DNA of 64,000 bases from Lactiplantibacillus songbeiensis (GTDB taxonomy: Bacteria > Bacillota > Bacilli > Lactobacillales > Lactobacillaceae). Below, piece after piece: positions 45,135 through 54,886 of this stretch; positions within the stretch are counted from its first letter, which is position 1; the number at the start of each line of letters is the position of its first letter. Both the position numbers and the translations under genes were made by a program. Location of the stretch: NCBI RefSeq assembly GCF_005405125.1, contig NZ_BJDL01000010.1:1-64000 (forward strand), written 5' to 3'. The notes beneath the pieces were generated by a model that was not told where the DNA came from, did no database searches, and was given only the letters and a program-made list of their open reading frames with translations.

Positions 45135-45167
45135 GAAATTCATGGTTCTATCATATTTTCATCAAAT

Positions 45168-45228
45168 AAAAAGCCTAAAGTGTTGGCCTATACCAGTTGT
45201 ATTGTGTAGGCTTTCACTTTAGGTTTTT
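45168..45228. terminator. Terminator downstream of the amylase operon
   Basis: AAAAGCCTAAAGTG and CACTTTAGGTTTTT form a stem with an internal CCTA/TAGG pair; T-runs flank both strands. It separates the GH13 operon from malE. Confidence 0.65.
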
Positions 45229-45259
45229 AGTTTAAATCCTGAAATTTTGAACTTGAGCG

Positions 45260-45440
45260 CTGATTGTTCGCCTGCACTGACCAGGACGTTCGCGGTGGGG
45301 CAAACCCTGCCAGCCACAGCCCGGTCTGCCAGGCGCTGGTCAGCCGTAACCCACGTCTAACCAGTCGGCCCAGTCACTAAGGTCGGCAACCCACCGACCT
45401 AACTGACTCGACACGGCGAACGACCTGGTCGACTCCGGCT
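45260..45440. repeat. Structured intergenic element, type II
   Basis: Very GC-rich, with GTTCGC/GCGAAC ends. On the reverse strand it carries CCGTGTCG, a hairpin with TTAGGTCGG, a hairpin whose tip is AGACCGGGCTGTGGCT, and CCACCGCGAAC. This matches the type I module core in order, so the two types are probably related. Between 45441 and 45649 I see no gene or clear structure. Confidence 0.55.
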
Positions 45441-45649
45441 ATGATTGGTGATAAATTGCAGATCTGATAAAGTGCAAGCCCCCGAATCACGACTATTAGC
45501 TTGATGCTATCCAGAATCGACACTTGCGTAATCTGCTCTAATGTCTCTGAGTCCTCATAGTTAGTAAATTAACTGTATTAATGGCAGCTTAATATCACCT
45601 AAAATCATCACCCAGACTTAAACGACATCTGACATGAACAACTGACCGG

Positions 45650-45812
45650 TTAATTAACGCCGGGCGGGCCAACATTGGCTCAGTGGTGTCGTTTGACTTA
45701 GCTGAGTGACTTTTCTCGGCTTAGTCAAAGCCCGGCTTTTGAGACCGCCCTTCGGCTCAAAAACGTGGCCACCACGTTCCAGCCAATGTTGGCCCAACCA
45801 GAGTGGCAATCA
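45650..45812 (-). repeat. Type I structured repeat, single left module
   Basis: Only the left module is present, in reverse orientation, running from the GGCTCAGTGGTGTCGTT side to AACCAGAGTGGCAA. It ends two bases before the stop codon of the amylase gene. Confidence 0.8.
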
Positions 45813-45813
45813 G

Positions 45814-47094
45814 CTACTGCACAAAAATCAGGGGTTCGTTATCAAGGCTAACTTGATGGTCCACAACATCGATAACTTGGCCGGTCAATTGGTTGCGATA
45901 CTGACCATCTGCTAATTCACAACTGATCGTGCCACTGAACGGCCGTAGTGCAAAGTAGCCTAACGCCACTTTACCTGCCGCTTGATAGCGAATCGCCATC
46001 ACTTGGTCATTGACTGGTTGGACGCTATAGGCCCCACTGACGAAGAGTTGGTTATGCTTCACCGACGTGATCCGTTGAATTGTCGCCGTCAAGTCAATCG
46101 GCCCTTGTAACGCAACTGGATCGGCATCAAACAGACTTGGTAAATGGTCTGCGCCAAATTCTTCACCCGCATAGATCAGCCCACTGCCCTTTTCGAATAA
46201 GTTAAAAGCTAACCAGTTGCGTAATAATTGCGGATCACGTAAATAACTAGCAGCGCGCGGAACATCATGATTTTCAAGGAAACGCATCTTGACGTAATTC
46301 TTTGGAAAGGTCACATCTTGCTTCATTAAGATACGGGCAAATTCGCCCAAGCTGCGTTCGCCCATCGCCGTGGCATGTAAATCATCTAAGACATCATAGT
46401 CGTAGACCATATCAAAGGCTTGATAAAGTTCGCTATCGGATAAATCTTCAAAGCCGCCATCACGAACTTGTTTTAAGAACCCAGAATCATTGCTTTCAGC
46501 CAGCCACACCAACCCCGGCTTATAATCGGCCAAAGCTTGCCGCGCCGCTAACCAGAAGTCTAACGGCACTAGCGGAGCCACGTCACAACGGAAACCATCC
46601 ACATAGGTTGCCCACTGTTTGAGCGTTTCAATCTGATAGGCCCACAAGTCATGATTACTGTAATCCAAATCAATAATATCTGACCAATCGGCCACCCGAT
46701 TGCCAAAGCTCCCATCAGCCTTACGGAAGAACCATTCAGGATGGACCTGACGCAACTTTGAATCTGGCGAGGTGTGATTATACACAATATCAATCATCAC
46801 CCGCATCCCCTGGGCATGGATGGCCTTGGTCAAATTAATAAAGTCGGCCATCGACCCTAATTCGGGATTAATCGCCCGATAGTCTTTGATAGCATAAGGT
46901 GACCCCAAAGTACCTTTGCGATTCATCGCCCCGATGGGATACATCGGCATTAGCCAAATCATATCGGTTCCTAACGCCTTGATCCGCGGCAAATCGGCTT
47001 GGACCGCCTTGAATGTGCCAGTCGGGCCATAATTACGAGTGAAGACTGAATAAATTAATTGTTGACGTAAATTCGTATCTGTATCACGTGCCAT
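45814..47094 (-). CDS. GH13 alpha-amylase-type glucanohydrolase
   Basis: A 426-aa GH13 enzyme with no signal peptide, so it acts in the cytoplasm on imported maltodextrins. Catalytic residues are Asp in GFRCDVAPL, Glu in VWLAESND and Asp in ENHDVPR. It is shorter than the glucosidases nearby and lacks extra domains. The gene starts 13 bp after the glucosidase gene, with AGGAGG, so both form one operon. Confidence 0.85.
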   Translation of the reverse strand: MARDTDTNLRQQLIYSVFTRNYGPTGTFKAVQADLPRIKALGTDMIWLMPMYPIGAMNRKGTLGSPYAIKDYRAINPELGSMADFINLTKAIHAQGMRVMIDIVYNHTSPDSKLRQVHPEWFFRKADGSFGNRVADWSDIIDLDYSNHDLWAYQIETLKQWATYVDGFRCDVAPLVPLDFWLAARQALADYKPGLVWLAESNDSGFLKQVRDGGFEDLSDSELYQAFDMVYDYDVLDDLHATAMGERSLGEFARILMKQDVTFPKNYVKMRFLENHDVPRAASYLRDPQLLRNWLAFNLFEKGSGLIYAGEEFGADHLPSLFDADPVALQGPIDLTATIQRITSVKHNQLFVSGAYSVQPVNDQVMAIRYQAAGKVALGYFALRPFSGTISCELADGQYRNQLTGQVIDVVDHQVSLDNEPLIFVQ

Positions 47095-47107
47095 TGCAAA
47101 ATTCCTC

Positions 47108-48766
47108 CTAATTCTGAGTCACGGTTAAGGTCCACGGTTGGTAAGTCGTCTGCTGGCCACTGTGGCTCACACTGCCTTCCAGTAACTGCACTTCCGTCGT
47201 CGTATCGGTCATCACTGTGATGGGTTGATTACTTAGATTGCAAGTGACCGTCGCCGTTGTTTGGTCAAGTTGCCGAGTAAACCGAAAAATACCCGCTGGG
47301 GTGGCTTGAATAATTTCATTACCTCGTGTGAATAGTGCTGTTTGCTTTAACTGTAATAAACGTTGATAAAAATGTAGTAAGCTCTGCGAGTCAGCCTGTT
47401 CACTGGCCACATCAGCCGTTTTAGTCAGGCCGTCTAACCACGGCGTTACCGTCGAAAAGCCAGCATTCGGTTGTTTGGCGTCCCATTGCATCGGCCCACG
47501 CGCCGCCATCTTATGTGTTTGATTCAACATCGCTAAAGCTTCAGCGGACGAGTAGCCGACTGCTAAGGCGCGGTCATAAAATGGCTGGACGGTCCGATCA
47601 TTAAAGGCCGTTAGATCACTAAATTGTAAATTCTTTAAGCCCAATTCTTCACCATAATAAATAATCGGAATGCCCCGTTGTAAATACAGCATTGTTGCCA
47701 AACATTTCAAACTCCGCTGGTGATATTTTGGGCTGGCATAACGGGTCGCAACTCGGGCCATATCATGATTGCTCCAATACAGCACTGGTAAGCTTACACC
47801 GGCCAGCTTAGTTTGAATGGTGGTCAGCTGCCGCTTCATGCCTTCAACATCTAAGCCCTTAGGTTGAAATTCTGCGGGAATTTGCGGATCTAACTGGTCT
47901 TCACGATCCACCAAGGACCGAAACGTAATGACCGCATTACACTGATTATTTGCCGGTCGACTATAATCAATCAATAGTTCCGGACTCGCCGATGCTGCTT
48001 CACCAAGAATAAAGATATCCGGTTTGAGTTCCCGTAAAGCCCCACAAAACTTACTGAGATAAGGTTGCACATGTGGTAAGTGCGCATAAAAGGCTTCCGC
48101 AATCGTTGGTTCCGTCGATTGATTAGGGACATTTTGATGAAAATCGGCTTTATCAATATGAATAAAGGCATCTAGCCGTAATCCGTCAATCCCTTTACCG
48201 ACCCAGAACTTGGCGATTTCTAACATCGAATGGCGCACTTCTGGATTTTTCCAGTTCAAATCCGGCATATGCCGATCAAATAAATGAAAATAATACTGAT
48301 CAGTTGTACCAGGATCTGGTTCCCAGACACTACCACCAAAAAACGAGCCCCAATTATTCGGTAACTGCTTGGCCGGGGCATCTGCCCATAAATAATAGTC
48401 GCGATAAAGGCCTTGTGGATGCGCCACTGCATCTTGGAACCATGGATGCTGATCCGATGTATGATTCATGACAAAGTCTAACAATAAGTACATCCCATTC
48501 GCATGCAACGCCGCAATCAAGGCCTCAACATCGGCCATCGTTCCAAGTGATTGATCAATGGCATAGTAATTCGACACATCGTAACCATTATCAACTTGCG
48601 GTGACACATAGATGGGATTCAGCCAAATCGTCGTGACACCGAGCTGCTTTAGATACGGAATCCGCTGAATCACACCACGGAGATCCCCAATACCATCCTG
48701 ATTGGTATCTTGAAAACTTTTCGGATAAATCTGATAAATCACTTGTTGGTCATACCACTTCAACAT
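47108..48766 (-). CDS. malL: GH13 alpha-glucosidase (oligo-1,6-glucosidase type)
   Basis: A 552-aa GH13 subfamily-31-type enzyme. Opening IYQIYPKSFQDTNQDGIGDL. Catalytic Asp in GLRLDAFIH, Glu in ILGEAAS and Asp in NHDMAR. It would hydrolyse short maltose- or isomaltose-type sugars. It is paralogous to the 29365 enzyme. ATG 48766 follows AGGGGGTG; operators lie just upstream. Confidence 0.88.
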   Translation of the reverse strand: MLKWYDQQVIYQIYPKSFQDTNQDGIGDLRGVIQRIPYLKQLGVTTIWLNPIYVSPQVDNGYDVSNYYAIDQSLGTMADVEALIAALHANGMYLLLDFVMNHTSDQHPWFQDAVAHPQGLYRDYYLWADAPAKQLPNNWGSFFGGSVWEPDPGTTDQYYFHLFDRHMPDLNWKNPEVRHSMLEIAKFWVGKGIDGLRLDAFIHIDKADFHQNVPNQSTEPTIAEAFYAHLPHVQPYLSKFCGALRELKPDIFILGEAASASPELLIDYSRPANNQCNAVITFRSLVDREDQLDPQIPAEFQPKGLDVEGMKRQLTTIQTKLAGVSLPVLYWSNHDMARVATRYASPKYHQRSLKCLATMLYLQRGIPIIYYGEELGLKNLQFSDLTAFNDRTVQPFYDRALAVGYSSAEALAMLNQTHKMAARGPMQWDAKQPNAGFSTVTPWLDGLTKTADVASEQADSQSLLHFYQRLLQLKQTALFTRGNEIIQATPAGIFRFTRQLDQTTATVTCNLSNQPITVMTDTTTEVQLLEGSVSHSGQQTTYQPWTLTVTQN

Positions 48767-48787
48767 ACCAACACCCCCTAGCCACTT

Positions 48788-48868
48788 TATAAAGCGGTTT
48801 CATTAATAACTTTAGATTACTGATTATTTTAGCGGGAAACAAGGGGGGATATGGTGTTAACGGTAACA
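48788..48868. promoter_or_regulatory. Operator region upstream of malL
   Basis: A cre-like ATAAAGCGGTTTCATT lies at about 48790. The palindrome TGTTAACGGTAACA (48855-48868) resembles TGTTACCGATAACA before malE, so the two units are probably co-regulated. Confidence 0.6.
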
Positions 48869-48879
48869 GGTTTAAGCCG

Positions 48880-49272
48880 GTGTTAGTTGGCTTGACTTTG
48901 CCACTCTGGTTGGGCCAGAATCGGCTGGAACTTGGTGGCCACGTTTATGAGCCACAGTGCGTCTCATAAGCCGGGCTTTGACTAGGCTGAGAAAATCACT
49001 CAACTAAGTCAAATGACACCACTGAGCCAATTCTGGCCCGCCCGACGTTAATTGCCAACTGCTTATAAGTTACAATTATTCATTTTACCCAACGAATTTA
49101 GCCGAGAGGTTGGTTTTTAAAATGCTCAGCCGTGTCGTTGGCCTTAGTGCGAGCGGTCTTCTCGGACTTAGGTCAAGGCCATTTTGAAGACCGCACTTTG
49201 GCTTCAAAACGGCCCACAGCGTTCCAGCGTTTTAAAAACCAACCGGCAGGCGGCAACCACAGCCAGTCCTAA
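48880..49272 (+). repeat. Type I structured repeat, full two-module copy
   Basis: A 393-bp copy with the left and right modules both carrying inner hairpins. Ends are degraded (TGTTAGTTGG and CAGTCC). Confidence 0.85.
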
Positions 49273-49282
49273 AACACACCAA

Positions 49283-49309
49283 CAAAAAAGAAGCCAAAAT
49301 ATGGCTTCA
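49283..49309 (-). terminator. Terminator after the first LacI gene
   Basis: GAAGCCA (49290) and TGGCTTC (to 49308), with a six-base run of A that reads T on the minus strand. Confidence 0.75.
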
Positions 49310-49329
49310 AAAATAATAAATAAGTGCAA

Positions 49330-50289
49330 TTACAAGTTATCGTTGCGCGTAGACCCGGCAATCGATAAGGTCGGCGCTAATTGTTCAATGCCTTGGGGCT
49401 GCCCGTCTTTGGCAATCTTAGCCAATAACATTCGAGCACATTGAACACCCAATTCAAAAATAGGCTGCTGAACCGTCGTCAACTTTGGCGTCGCGACTTG
49501 GTTCAAAAAGACCCCATCAAAACCAATAACGCCAAAATCATTAGGAATATCAGCATTAAACAAATTCAACGCTTTTTCAACGCCAAACGCCAAACGGTCA
49601 CTGGCACAGACAAAGCACGTATTCGGCTTTAATTGTGACCACTGGCTCTGAATATATTCCATCGCTAAATGGCTGTGATTACTGAACCGTTTAATCTCCG
49701 TTGGTAGCTGGTGTTTTTGCATCGTCATCATATAACCCGCTTCACGCGAATATTCAAATGGTTCCTTTACATTAATCCCGATAAAAATCACCTGCTGATA
49801 GCCTTGCTTTAACGCGTATTCCGTCGCCATCTTGGTGCCCAGCGTATTATCAGTATCACAATAATCAAACTCCAGCCGATTTTCACCGAATAAGACAACT
49901 GGCCGTTCCAATCGTTGCAGCCATTCATAATCCGAGTGTCGCATACCAGTCACGATATAGCCATCGCAGCCACCAATATCGAAATGATGCTCCGTCACCA
50001 GTTGCAGTGCGTATTGTTCTTTCCCCAGCTCTTTGGAAATCCCGGTTAACAGGTTCATGTAATACGGTTCCGTTGTATCCATGTCTTCCAAGATGAATAA
50101 TTTTATAATCTGGGTCCGGTTATTGACTAAGGCCTTGGCCGCGACATTGGGGCGATAATCAAGTTCCCGCATCGCGTTAAAGACGCTGGTCTTCAATTCA
50201 TCACGGACTTGTTCGGGATGATTAATCACCCGCGAAACCGTCATTTTTGAGACATTGGCTTTCTTGGCCACATCTGATAAAGTCGTCAC
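49330..50289 (-). CDS. LacI-family regulator (maltose locus, first copy)
   Basis: A 319-aa LacI/GalR protein with GTG start at 50289 after GGGGGTGG. The HTH reads LSDVAKKANVSKMTVSRVINHPEQV. The ligand domain follows. It and the second LacI gene are adjacent (27 bp apart) at the centre of the mal regulon, so one likely acts as MalR. Which of the two binds which operator is not decidable here. Confidence 0.85.
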   Translation of the reverse strand: MTTLSDVAKKANVSKMTVSRVINHPEQVRDELKTSVFNAMRELDYRPNVAAKALVNNRTQIIKLFILEDMDTTEPYYMNLLTGISKELGKEQYALQLVTEHHFDIGGCDGYIVTGMRHSDYEWLQRLERPVVLFGENRLEFDYCDTDNTLGTKMATEYALKQGYQQVIFIGINVKEPFEYSREAGYMMTMQKHQLPTEIKRFSNHSHLAMEYIQSQWSQLKPNTCFVCASDRLAFGVEKALNLFNADIPNDFGVIGFDGVFLNQVATPKLTTVQQPIFELGVQCARMLLAKIAKDGQPQGIEQLAPTLSIAGSTRNDNL

Positions 50290-50316
50290 CCTGCCACCCC
50301 CTTCAACACTTTTATT

Positions 50317-51324
50317 TTACACCGTTGCGACTGAATGCCGTTCAATAATTTGGTGCGGGACGATTAATTTTGTCGATAGATTTTCACTCATTTGTAGACT
50401 GACCGCAATCTTGGCGGCTTCATTACCTAAGCGCCGCGGAAAGACTTCAACGGACGTTAATGCTGGATGGGCCGCTTCTGAATAAACTGAATTATTAAAC
50501 CCAATAATTGAGACTTGTCGGTCCGTCACCATTTTCGCTGACCGTAAGACTTGCTGAATCCGCAGTCCCAACATATCATCGACCGTTTCAAAGGCCGTAA
50601 TCTCTGGATGTTGCGTCAAATACTGGATGACCAATTGCCGGCCGCCCGGATATTCTTGGGCGGGCAATTCGAACGAGTTAATTAACAAGCCATTTTCCAT
50701 CATGACCCGTTGATAACCAAGCATCCGGTCATTTTGGACCATTTTTTTCAAATCATTATACACAAAACAGATATTTTTATGCCCATGGTTAACTAAGAAT
50801 TGGGCCGCGTCTGAACCTGCCAAGATATTGTCATTATCTACGTATGGTGTCTCGTTGACTAACTGATAAGGCTTGCCAATCATGACATACTGCGCATCTA
50901 ATTGGCGCAACTTCAACAAAATCGGGTCATTTTGTTCAGAATACAACACGATAAAACGCCGAATCATCCCCTGCGTCACCATAATATCAATACTATGTAA
51001 CAATTCGGCTTGTGACGACCCCGTGGCTAGATTCACCATCGCCTGCGCATGATAGCACGCTTCACTAATCCCACGCAGGACTTTTAAGAAAAATGGGTTC
51101 GTAAAAATTTCGTGATGGTCGACCGGCAGAATCACCCCAATCGCATTGCTGCGCTTATTCGCCAAGCTTTGCGCATTGAAATCCGGGGCATAGTGCAACG
51201 TTTGCATGGCTTTACGCACCCGGGCTTTCGTCTTCTCACTAATCGCCGGATTATCATGCATCGCCCGTGACGCGGTGGATGGTGAGACCTTAGCTAGTTT
51301 CGCTACATCTTTAATTGTCGCCAT
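50317..51324 (-). CDS. LacI-family regulator (maltose locus, second copy)
   Basis: A 335-aa LacI/GalR protein with HTH IKDVAKLAKVSPSTASRAMHDNPAIS. ATG 51324 is preceded by GGAGGAG. A TGCAATCGGTTGCA operator (51383-51396) lies 59 bp upstream of its start, shared with the malE region. This suggests autoregulation together with control of the transporter operon. The two LacI genes differ substantially, so they are not a recent duplication. Confidence 0.85.
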   Translation of the reverse strand: MATIKDVAKLAKVSPSTASRAMHDNPAISEKTKARVRKAMQTLHYAPDFNAQSLANKRSNAIGVILPVDHHEIFTNPFFLKVLRGISEACYHAQAMVNLATGSSQAELLHSIDIMVTQGMIRRFIVLYSEQNDPILLKLRQLDAQYVMIGKPYQLVNETPYVDNDNILAGSDAAQFLVNHGHKNICFVYNDLKKMVQNDRMLGYQRVMMENGLLINSFELPAQEYPGGRQLVIQYLTQHPEITAFETVDDMLGLRIQQVLRSAKMVTDRQVSIIGFNNSVYSEAAHPALTSVEVFPRRLGNEAAKIAVSLQMSENLSTKLIVPHQIIERHSVATV

Positions 51325-51357
51325 AAAATCTCCTCCAATATAACGCTTTCATAAGCC

Positions 51358-51396
51358 CATTGTAACGGTTTCATAGCAGCAGTGCAATCGGTTGCA
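51358..51396. promoter_or_regulatory. Operators upstream of the second LacI gene
   Basis: TTGTAACGGTTTCATA (about 51358-51373, cre-like) and TGCAATCGGTTGCA (51383-51396, perfect match to 45121-45134). Confidence 0.65.
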
Positions 51397-51406
51397 AGAA
51401 ATTGCA

Positions 51407-51440
51407 TAAAAAAAGAACCGCCACTAACACGACGATTCTT
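51407..51440 (-). terminator. Terminator after the GH31 gene
   Basis: On the minus strand AAGAATCGTC and GGCGGTTCTT pair imperfectly before seven T. Confidence 0.7.
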
Positions 51441-51446
51441 ACCAGG

Positions 51447-53687
51447 CTAACGCCCTATTAGTTCTGAAATCATACCTTTGATGCTTTCCGTATCTAGAGT
51501 ACTTAAATAACTCAAGACCCGCGCCGGATCTTCAGCTTCGCTATAGGCTTGCCAGATCGACCATTTGGCTTCAAAATCCAGCTTAGCAAACTGTAAACGT
51601 TGCTTGATTAACTCTGTGACTAGCGAATGTTGGTCAACCGCTTTAAAGTCTTGATAGGTCCAAGCCGTCGCTGTCTGATGATCTTTTTTCGCCACAGCCC
51701 CAACCAACACGACTTGATACTCCCGGTCAGCTGGTAACAGTTGATGCGGATCATCAGCCGTGACCGTTAATTTGTGTTGCGACTCATCCCAAGTCATCTC
51801 AGTAATCGCCACTTGTTCGCCTTGATGTTCCACCAATTGATAGTGGCCATCTGCACCTGGATAAACTTTTAAAACCAGCTTAGTCGGTAAGGCCGTTAGC
51901 GGCGTCATAAAGTTCGGATTCATCGGAATAATACTGCCCGCTTTAACAAAGACGGGGTAAGTTGCCTTTTCCCGATAAGCTCGGAAATACCGGTCACCAT
52001 GGTAACGCAAGCCGGTAAAGAAATCATACCAGCCACCTTTTGGTAACCAGACATCCGTGCTGGCCAGATTGGTTGCCGGATCGGCTGGTGACGTAATCGG
52101 TGCGACCACCATCGCTGGTCCAAATTGGAATTCATTAGGCACCTCATAGGCCAATCGCGTCTCTGGATGCCCATAATACATCGGTTGCACCAATGGGAGG
52201 CCCGCCGTATGAGTCTGGTAGTTAGCGCTATCCAGATAAGGGACTAACTGGCTACGTAATTGTAGAAAATCAATCATGACCGGCGCAATCGTCTGATCAT
52301 AGTTCCACGGTTCCTTACCCATAAAGATATTATTCGAACTATGCAGTCGCAAGATTGGACTAAAGACCCCTAGTTGTAGCCATCGCAACGATAGCTCACC
52401 GTCATACGTGCCCCGCATGTGGCCACCGATATCATGACTCCACCAGGTATAACCAATATTGCTGGCCGTCGCGGTGAAATACGGCTGGAACCGTAACGAG
52501 GCCCACGAAGCCACGGTATCACCGGAAAAGCCAATGGGATAGCGGTGACTGCCTGGACCAGCATAGCGTGACAAAATCAAGCCTTCGCCCGGATGACGGC
52601 GGGCATTATCCGTATAGTGATCAATGTTGAGTAACCATAAAGGATCAATTTTTTTAGCGCCACGTGCACCACCTTGTTGCCAATCAACCCACCAAAAATC
52701 CACACCTTGTTGTTCTAGGGGATGATGAACTAGTTTAAAGTAAACCGATTTGAATTGCGGATCTTGGAGATTGAACAAAGCTGGTTGCTCTTTTTTCGGA
52801 TCTAAGTGTAATTGCGCCGCTACGGCCGGATAACAGGCTTCACTTGACCGAATACCAGACGCTGGATGCACATTCAACGTCACTTTACGTCCCTGCGCAT
52901 GGAGTTGCTGCATCATTTTAGCCGGATCTGGGAAATAATCTCGATTCCACGTGTAACCCGTCCAGCCACTACCATATCTAGCCGGGATTTTCGTCGTATG
53001 CCAATTCATATCAAAGACCGTAACCGCAATCGGTACTTGCTGCCGGTCAAAAGTCTGCATGAGCTTTAAATATTCACTTTGCGTGTAAGGATAGAAGCGA
53101 CTCCACCAGTTGCCCAATGCATACCGCGGCACTAACGGTGGGAAGCCAGTCAGTTGATAATACACCTTGAGTGTCTGCCGATAATCGCGACCATAGGCAA
53201 AATAATAAAGATCCGTTTCTGAATCAGTCCGGGCTGTCACTTGGTCGCCGTCTAAAATAAATGACTGGGAATCATCCAAAACACTGAAACCATCCTTTGA
53301 CATTAAGCCATCTGCTAAGGGAATCGCCCCGTCTGCTCGATCCAAAGTCCGCGCAGTGCCTTTTAAGTTCTGCGCATTAGCTTCACCAAAGTGCCAACGA
53401 CTGTAATGCACACCATAATTGGACGCTGCATCAATAAACAAACTCCCCGCATCAAACGGCCCACCATCGTAGTAAAGGTGCAAGCCCGTCGTTATAATTT
53501 CTACCACATGACCATGTTCATTTTGAACCACCTGAAACGTTGGCGCTGGAAAATCTCGATGCTGGACCATTTGCGTTAATCGGTCTTCAAACTGACCGCT
53601 TGCCGAGTATTCCATCCGAATGAGTTGCGGTGTTAAGACCGTAAACCGAACGTGAGCACCTTGTACCATCTTGTCTGTCACTTGCAT
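51447..53687 (-). CDS. GH31 alpha-glucosidase/alpha-xylosidase-type
   Basis: I start this at ATG 53687 (MQVTDKMVQGAH) after GGAGGGG, giving 746 aa. A GH31 enzyme: nucleophile Asp in FWWVDWQQGG and acid/base Asp in GFSGDTVASW. Without a signal peptide it is cytoplasmic. The last 80 or so residues (about 660-746) are a helical tail not typical of the fold. It lies in the same direction as the LacI gene and follows its own promoter. Confidence 0.85.
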   Translation of the reverse strand: MQVTDKMVQGAHVRFTVLTPQLIRMEYSASGQFEDRLTQMVQHRDFPAPTFQVVQNEHGHVVEIITTGLHLYYDGGPFDAGSLFIDAASNYGVHYSRWHFGEANAQNLKGTARTLDRADGAIPLADGLMSKDGFSVLDDSQSFILDGDQVTARTDSETDLYYFAYGRDYRQTLKVYYQLTGFPPLVPRYALGNWWSRFYPYTQSEYLKLMQTFDRQQVPIAVTVFDMNWHTTKIPARYGSGWTGYTWNRDYFPDPAKMMQQLHAQGRKVTLNVHPASGIRSSEACYPAVAAQLHLDPKKEQPALFNLQDPQFKSVYFKLVHHPLEQQGVDFWWVDWQQGGARGAKKIDPLWLLNIDHYTDNARRHPGEGLILSRYAGPGSHRYPIGFSGDTVASWASLRFQPYFTATASNIGYTWWSHDIGGHMRGTYDGELSLRWLQLGVFSPILRLHSSNNIFMGKEPWNYDQTIAPVMIDFLQLRSQLVPYLDSANYQTHTAGLPLVQPMYYGHPETRLAYEVPNEFQFGPAMVVAPITSPADPATNLASTDVWLPKGGWYDFFTGLRYHGDRYFRAYREKATYPVFVKAGSIIPMNPNFMTPLTALPTKLVLKVYPGADGHYQLVEHQGEQVAITEMTWDESQHKLTVTADDPHQLLPADREYQVVLVGAVAKKDHQTATAWTYQDFKAVDQHSLVTELIKQRLQFAKLDFEAKWSIWQAYSEAEDPARVLSYLSTLDTESIKGMISELIGR

Positions 53688-53761
53688 CTTATTTGACCCC
53701 TCCAACGACTTTTTTATGTATGTCCCGGATATACCGGGATTGGGTAATATGTTCAGTGTAA

Positions 53762-53776
53762 TGTAAAACGGTTACA
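53762..53776. promoter_or_regulatory. cre/operator before the GH31 gene
   Basis: TGTAAAACGGTTACA is a near-perfect palindrome in the gap before the GH31 start, close to the CcpA cre consensus. Confidence 0.6.
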
Positions 53777-53827
53777 TTTTAAAGTGGTGATTTTCAAAAG
53801 GGGTGGCTTAACTACAGTTATGAGTAT

Positions 53828-53863
53828 CAAAAGAAACCACTAAATTTTAACTTTAGTGATTTC
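53828..53863 (-). terminator. Terminator after the AraC gene
   Basis: On the minus strand AAATCACTAAAGTT pairs with AATTTAGTGGTTT, then TCTTTT. Confidence 0.7.
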
Positions 53864-53877
53864 CTTCAGTCATACTT

Positions 53878-54810
53878 TTATTCAGTTAATACTGCCTGTC
53901 GTCGTTGTGCGGGCGACTCACCGTACCGTTCTTTAAACTTTTTGTAGAAAAATGACTTTGATGAATAACCGATGTACATCACAATCTCATCAATTGAAAT
54001 ATGTGGATTAGCTAGTAACGTCATTGCTGCTTCCATCCGCCGACTATCAACCAGTTGGATAAAGCTTTGACCAGTAGCCGACTTTAACCGGTTAGACAAA
54101 TAATTAGGATTGTAGTGAAACGCTTGTGCCATTGTTTTTAAAGTACAGACATCATAGTCCTGATCAATATACTGCAACAGATCCGCCGTCGTCACTTGGC
54201 GTTTTCCTCGCTGTAATCGCGGTGGCAAATAATTATCCAATCGCAATAATTCAATCACCATCAGATCAAAGAAATGCGTCACCCGCGTTGCTGCAAACAC
54301 TGCTGGACAGAGAACTTCACACAAGATTCGTTCGGTAATATAAGCCGGATCCTCAATCTTATCATTGTTAAATTGCGCATAATGCCAACGCCGATAATCC
54401 TGTTGAATCACGCTCAATTGTAACTTTAGTTGCGCATTATCCGTCACTGGCAATAGTGTTAATAGATCATGCGCCATCGGTAACAAGAGCGTCGTCAGGA
54501 TATCACCGGCTTTTAATGGCAGCACACGATATGTCTGTTGGGCAGCAACAAACACTAAGTTACCACTGGTCAACGTCAGACGCTGACCATTAATGTTAAC
54601 CAACACCGTGCCCGCGAATGCATATAACAACGTTGGTCGAGAATTACAATGACGATGGATACAACCATTTTCATTTTCAAAAAACGCGGTCACTACCGGT
54701 GTTAATGCAGACTTATTCGGAGCTAACGTGAGCCAGGTATCCAAACTTGTTAGTTGCTTAGCCACTAGTTGCCGCCGAAATAGTTCTTCACCAATATGAT
54801 AAATGTCCAT
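53878..54810 (-). CDS. AraC-family regulator
   Basis: A 310-aa protein with an N-terminal cupin-like sensor (about residues 30-150) and a C-terminal double HTH (about 208-305; FHYNPNYLSNRLKSATGQSF, then the second helix VMYIGYSSKSFFYKKFK). The gene lies downstream of the flavin reductase in the same direction with a 76-bp gap, so it may control it. It has a good AAGGAGG site. The ligand is unknown. Confidence 0.85.
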   Translation of the reverse strand: MDIYHIGEELFRRQLVAKQLTSLDTWLTLAPNKSALTPVVTAFFENENGCIHRHCNSRPTLLYAFAGTVLVNINGQRLTLTSGNLVFVAAQQTYRVLPLKAGDILTTLLLPMAHDLLTLLPVTDNAQLKLQLSVIQQDYRRWHYAQFNNDKIEDPAYITERILCEVLCPAVFAATRVTHFFDLMVIELLRLDNYLPPRLQRGKRQVTTADLLQYIDQDYDVCTLKTMAQAFHYNPNYLSNRLKSATGQSFIQLVDSRRMEAAMTLLANPHISIDEIVMYIGYSSKSFFYKKFKERYGESPAQRRQAVLTE

Positions 54811-54886
54811 GCCCCGAAGCCTCCTTGATACTGATTAAATCGCCCAGTTCAGTGTAGTCAATTACTCACCAATATTCAATCATCAA

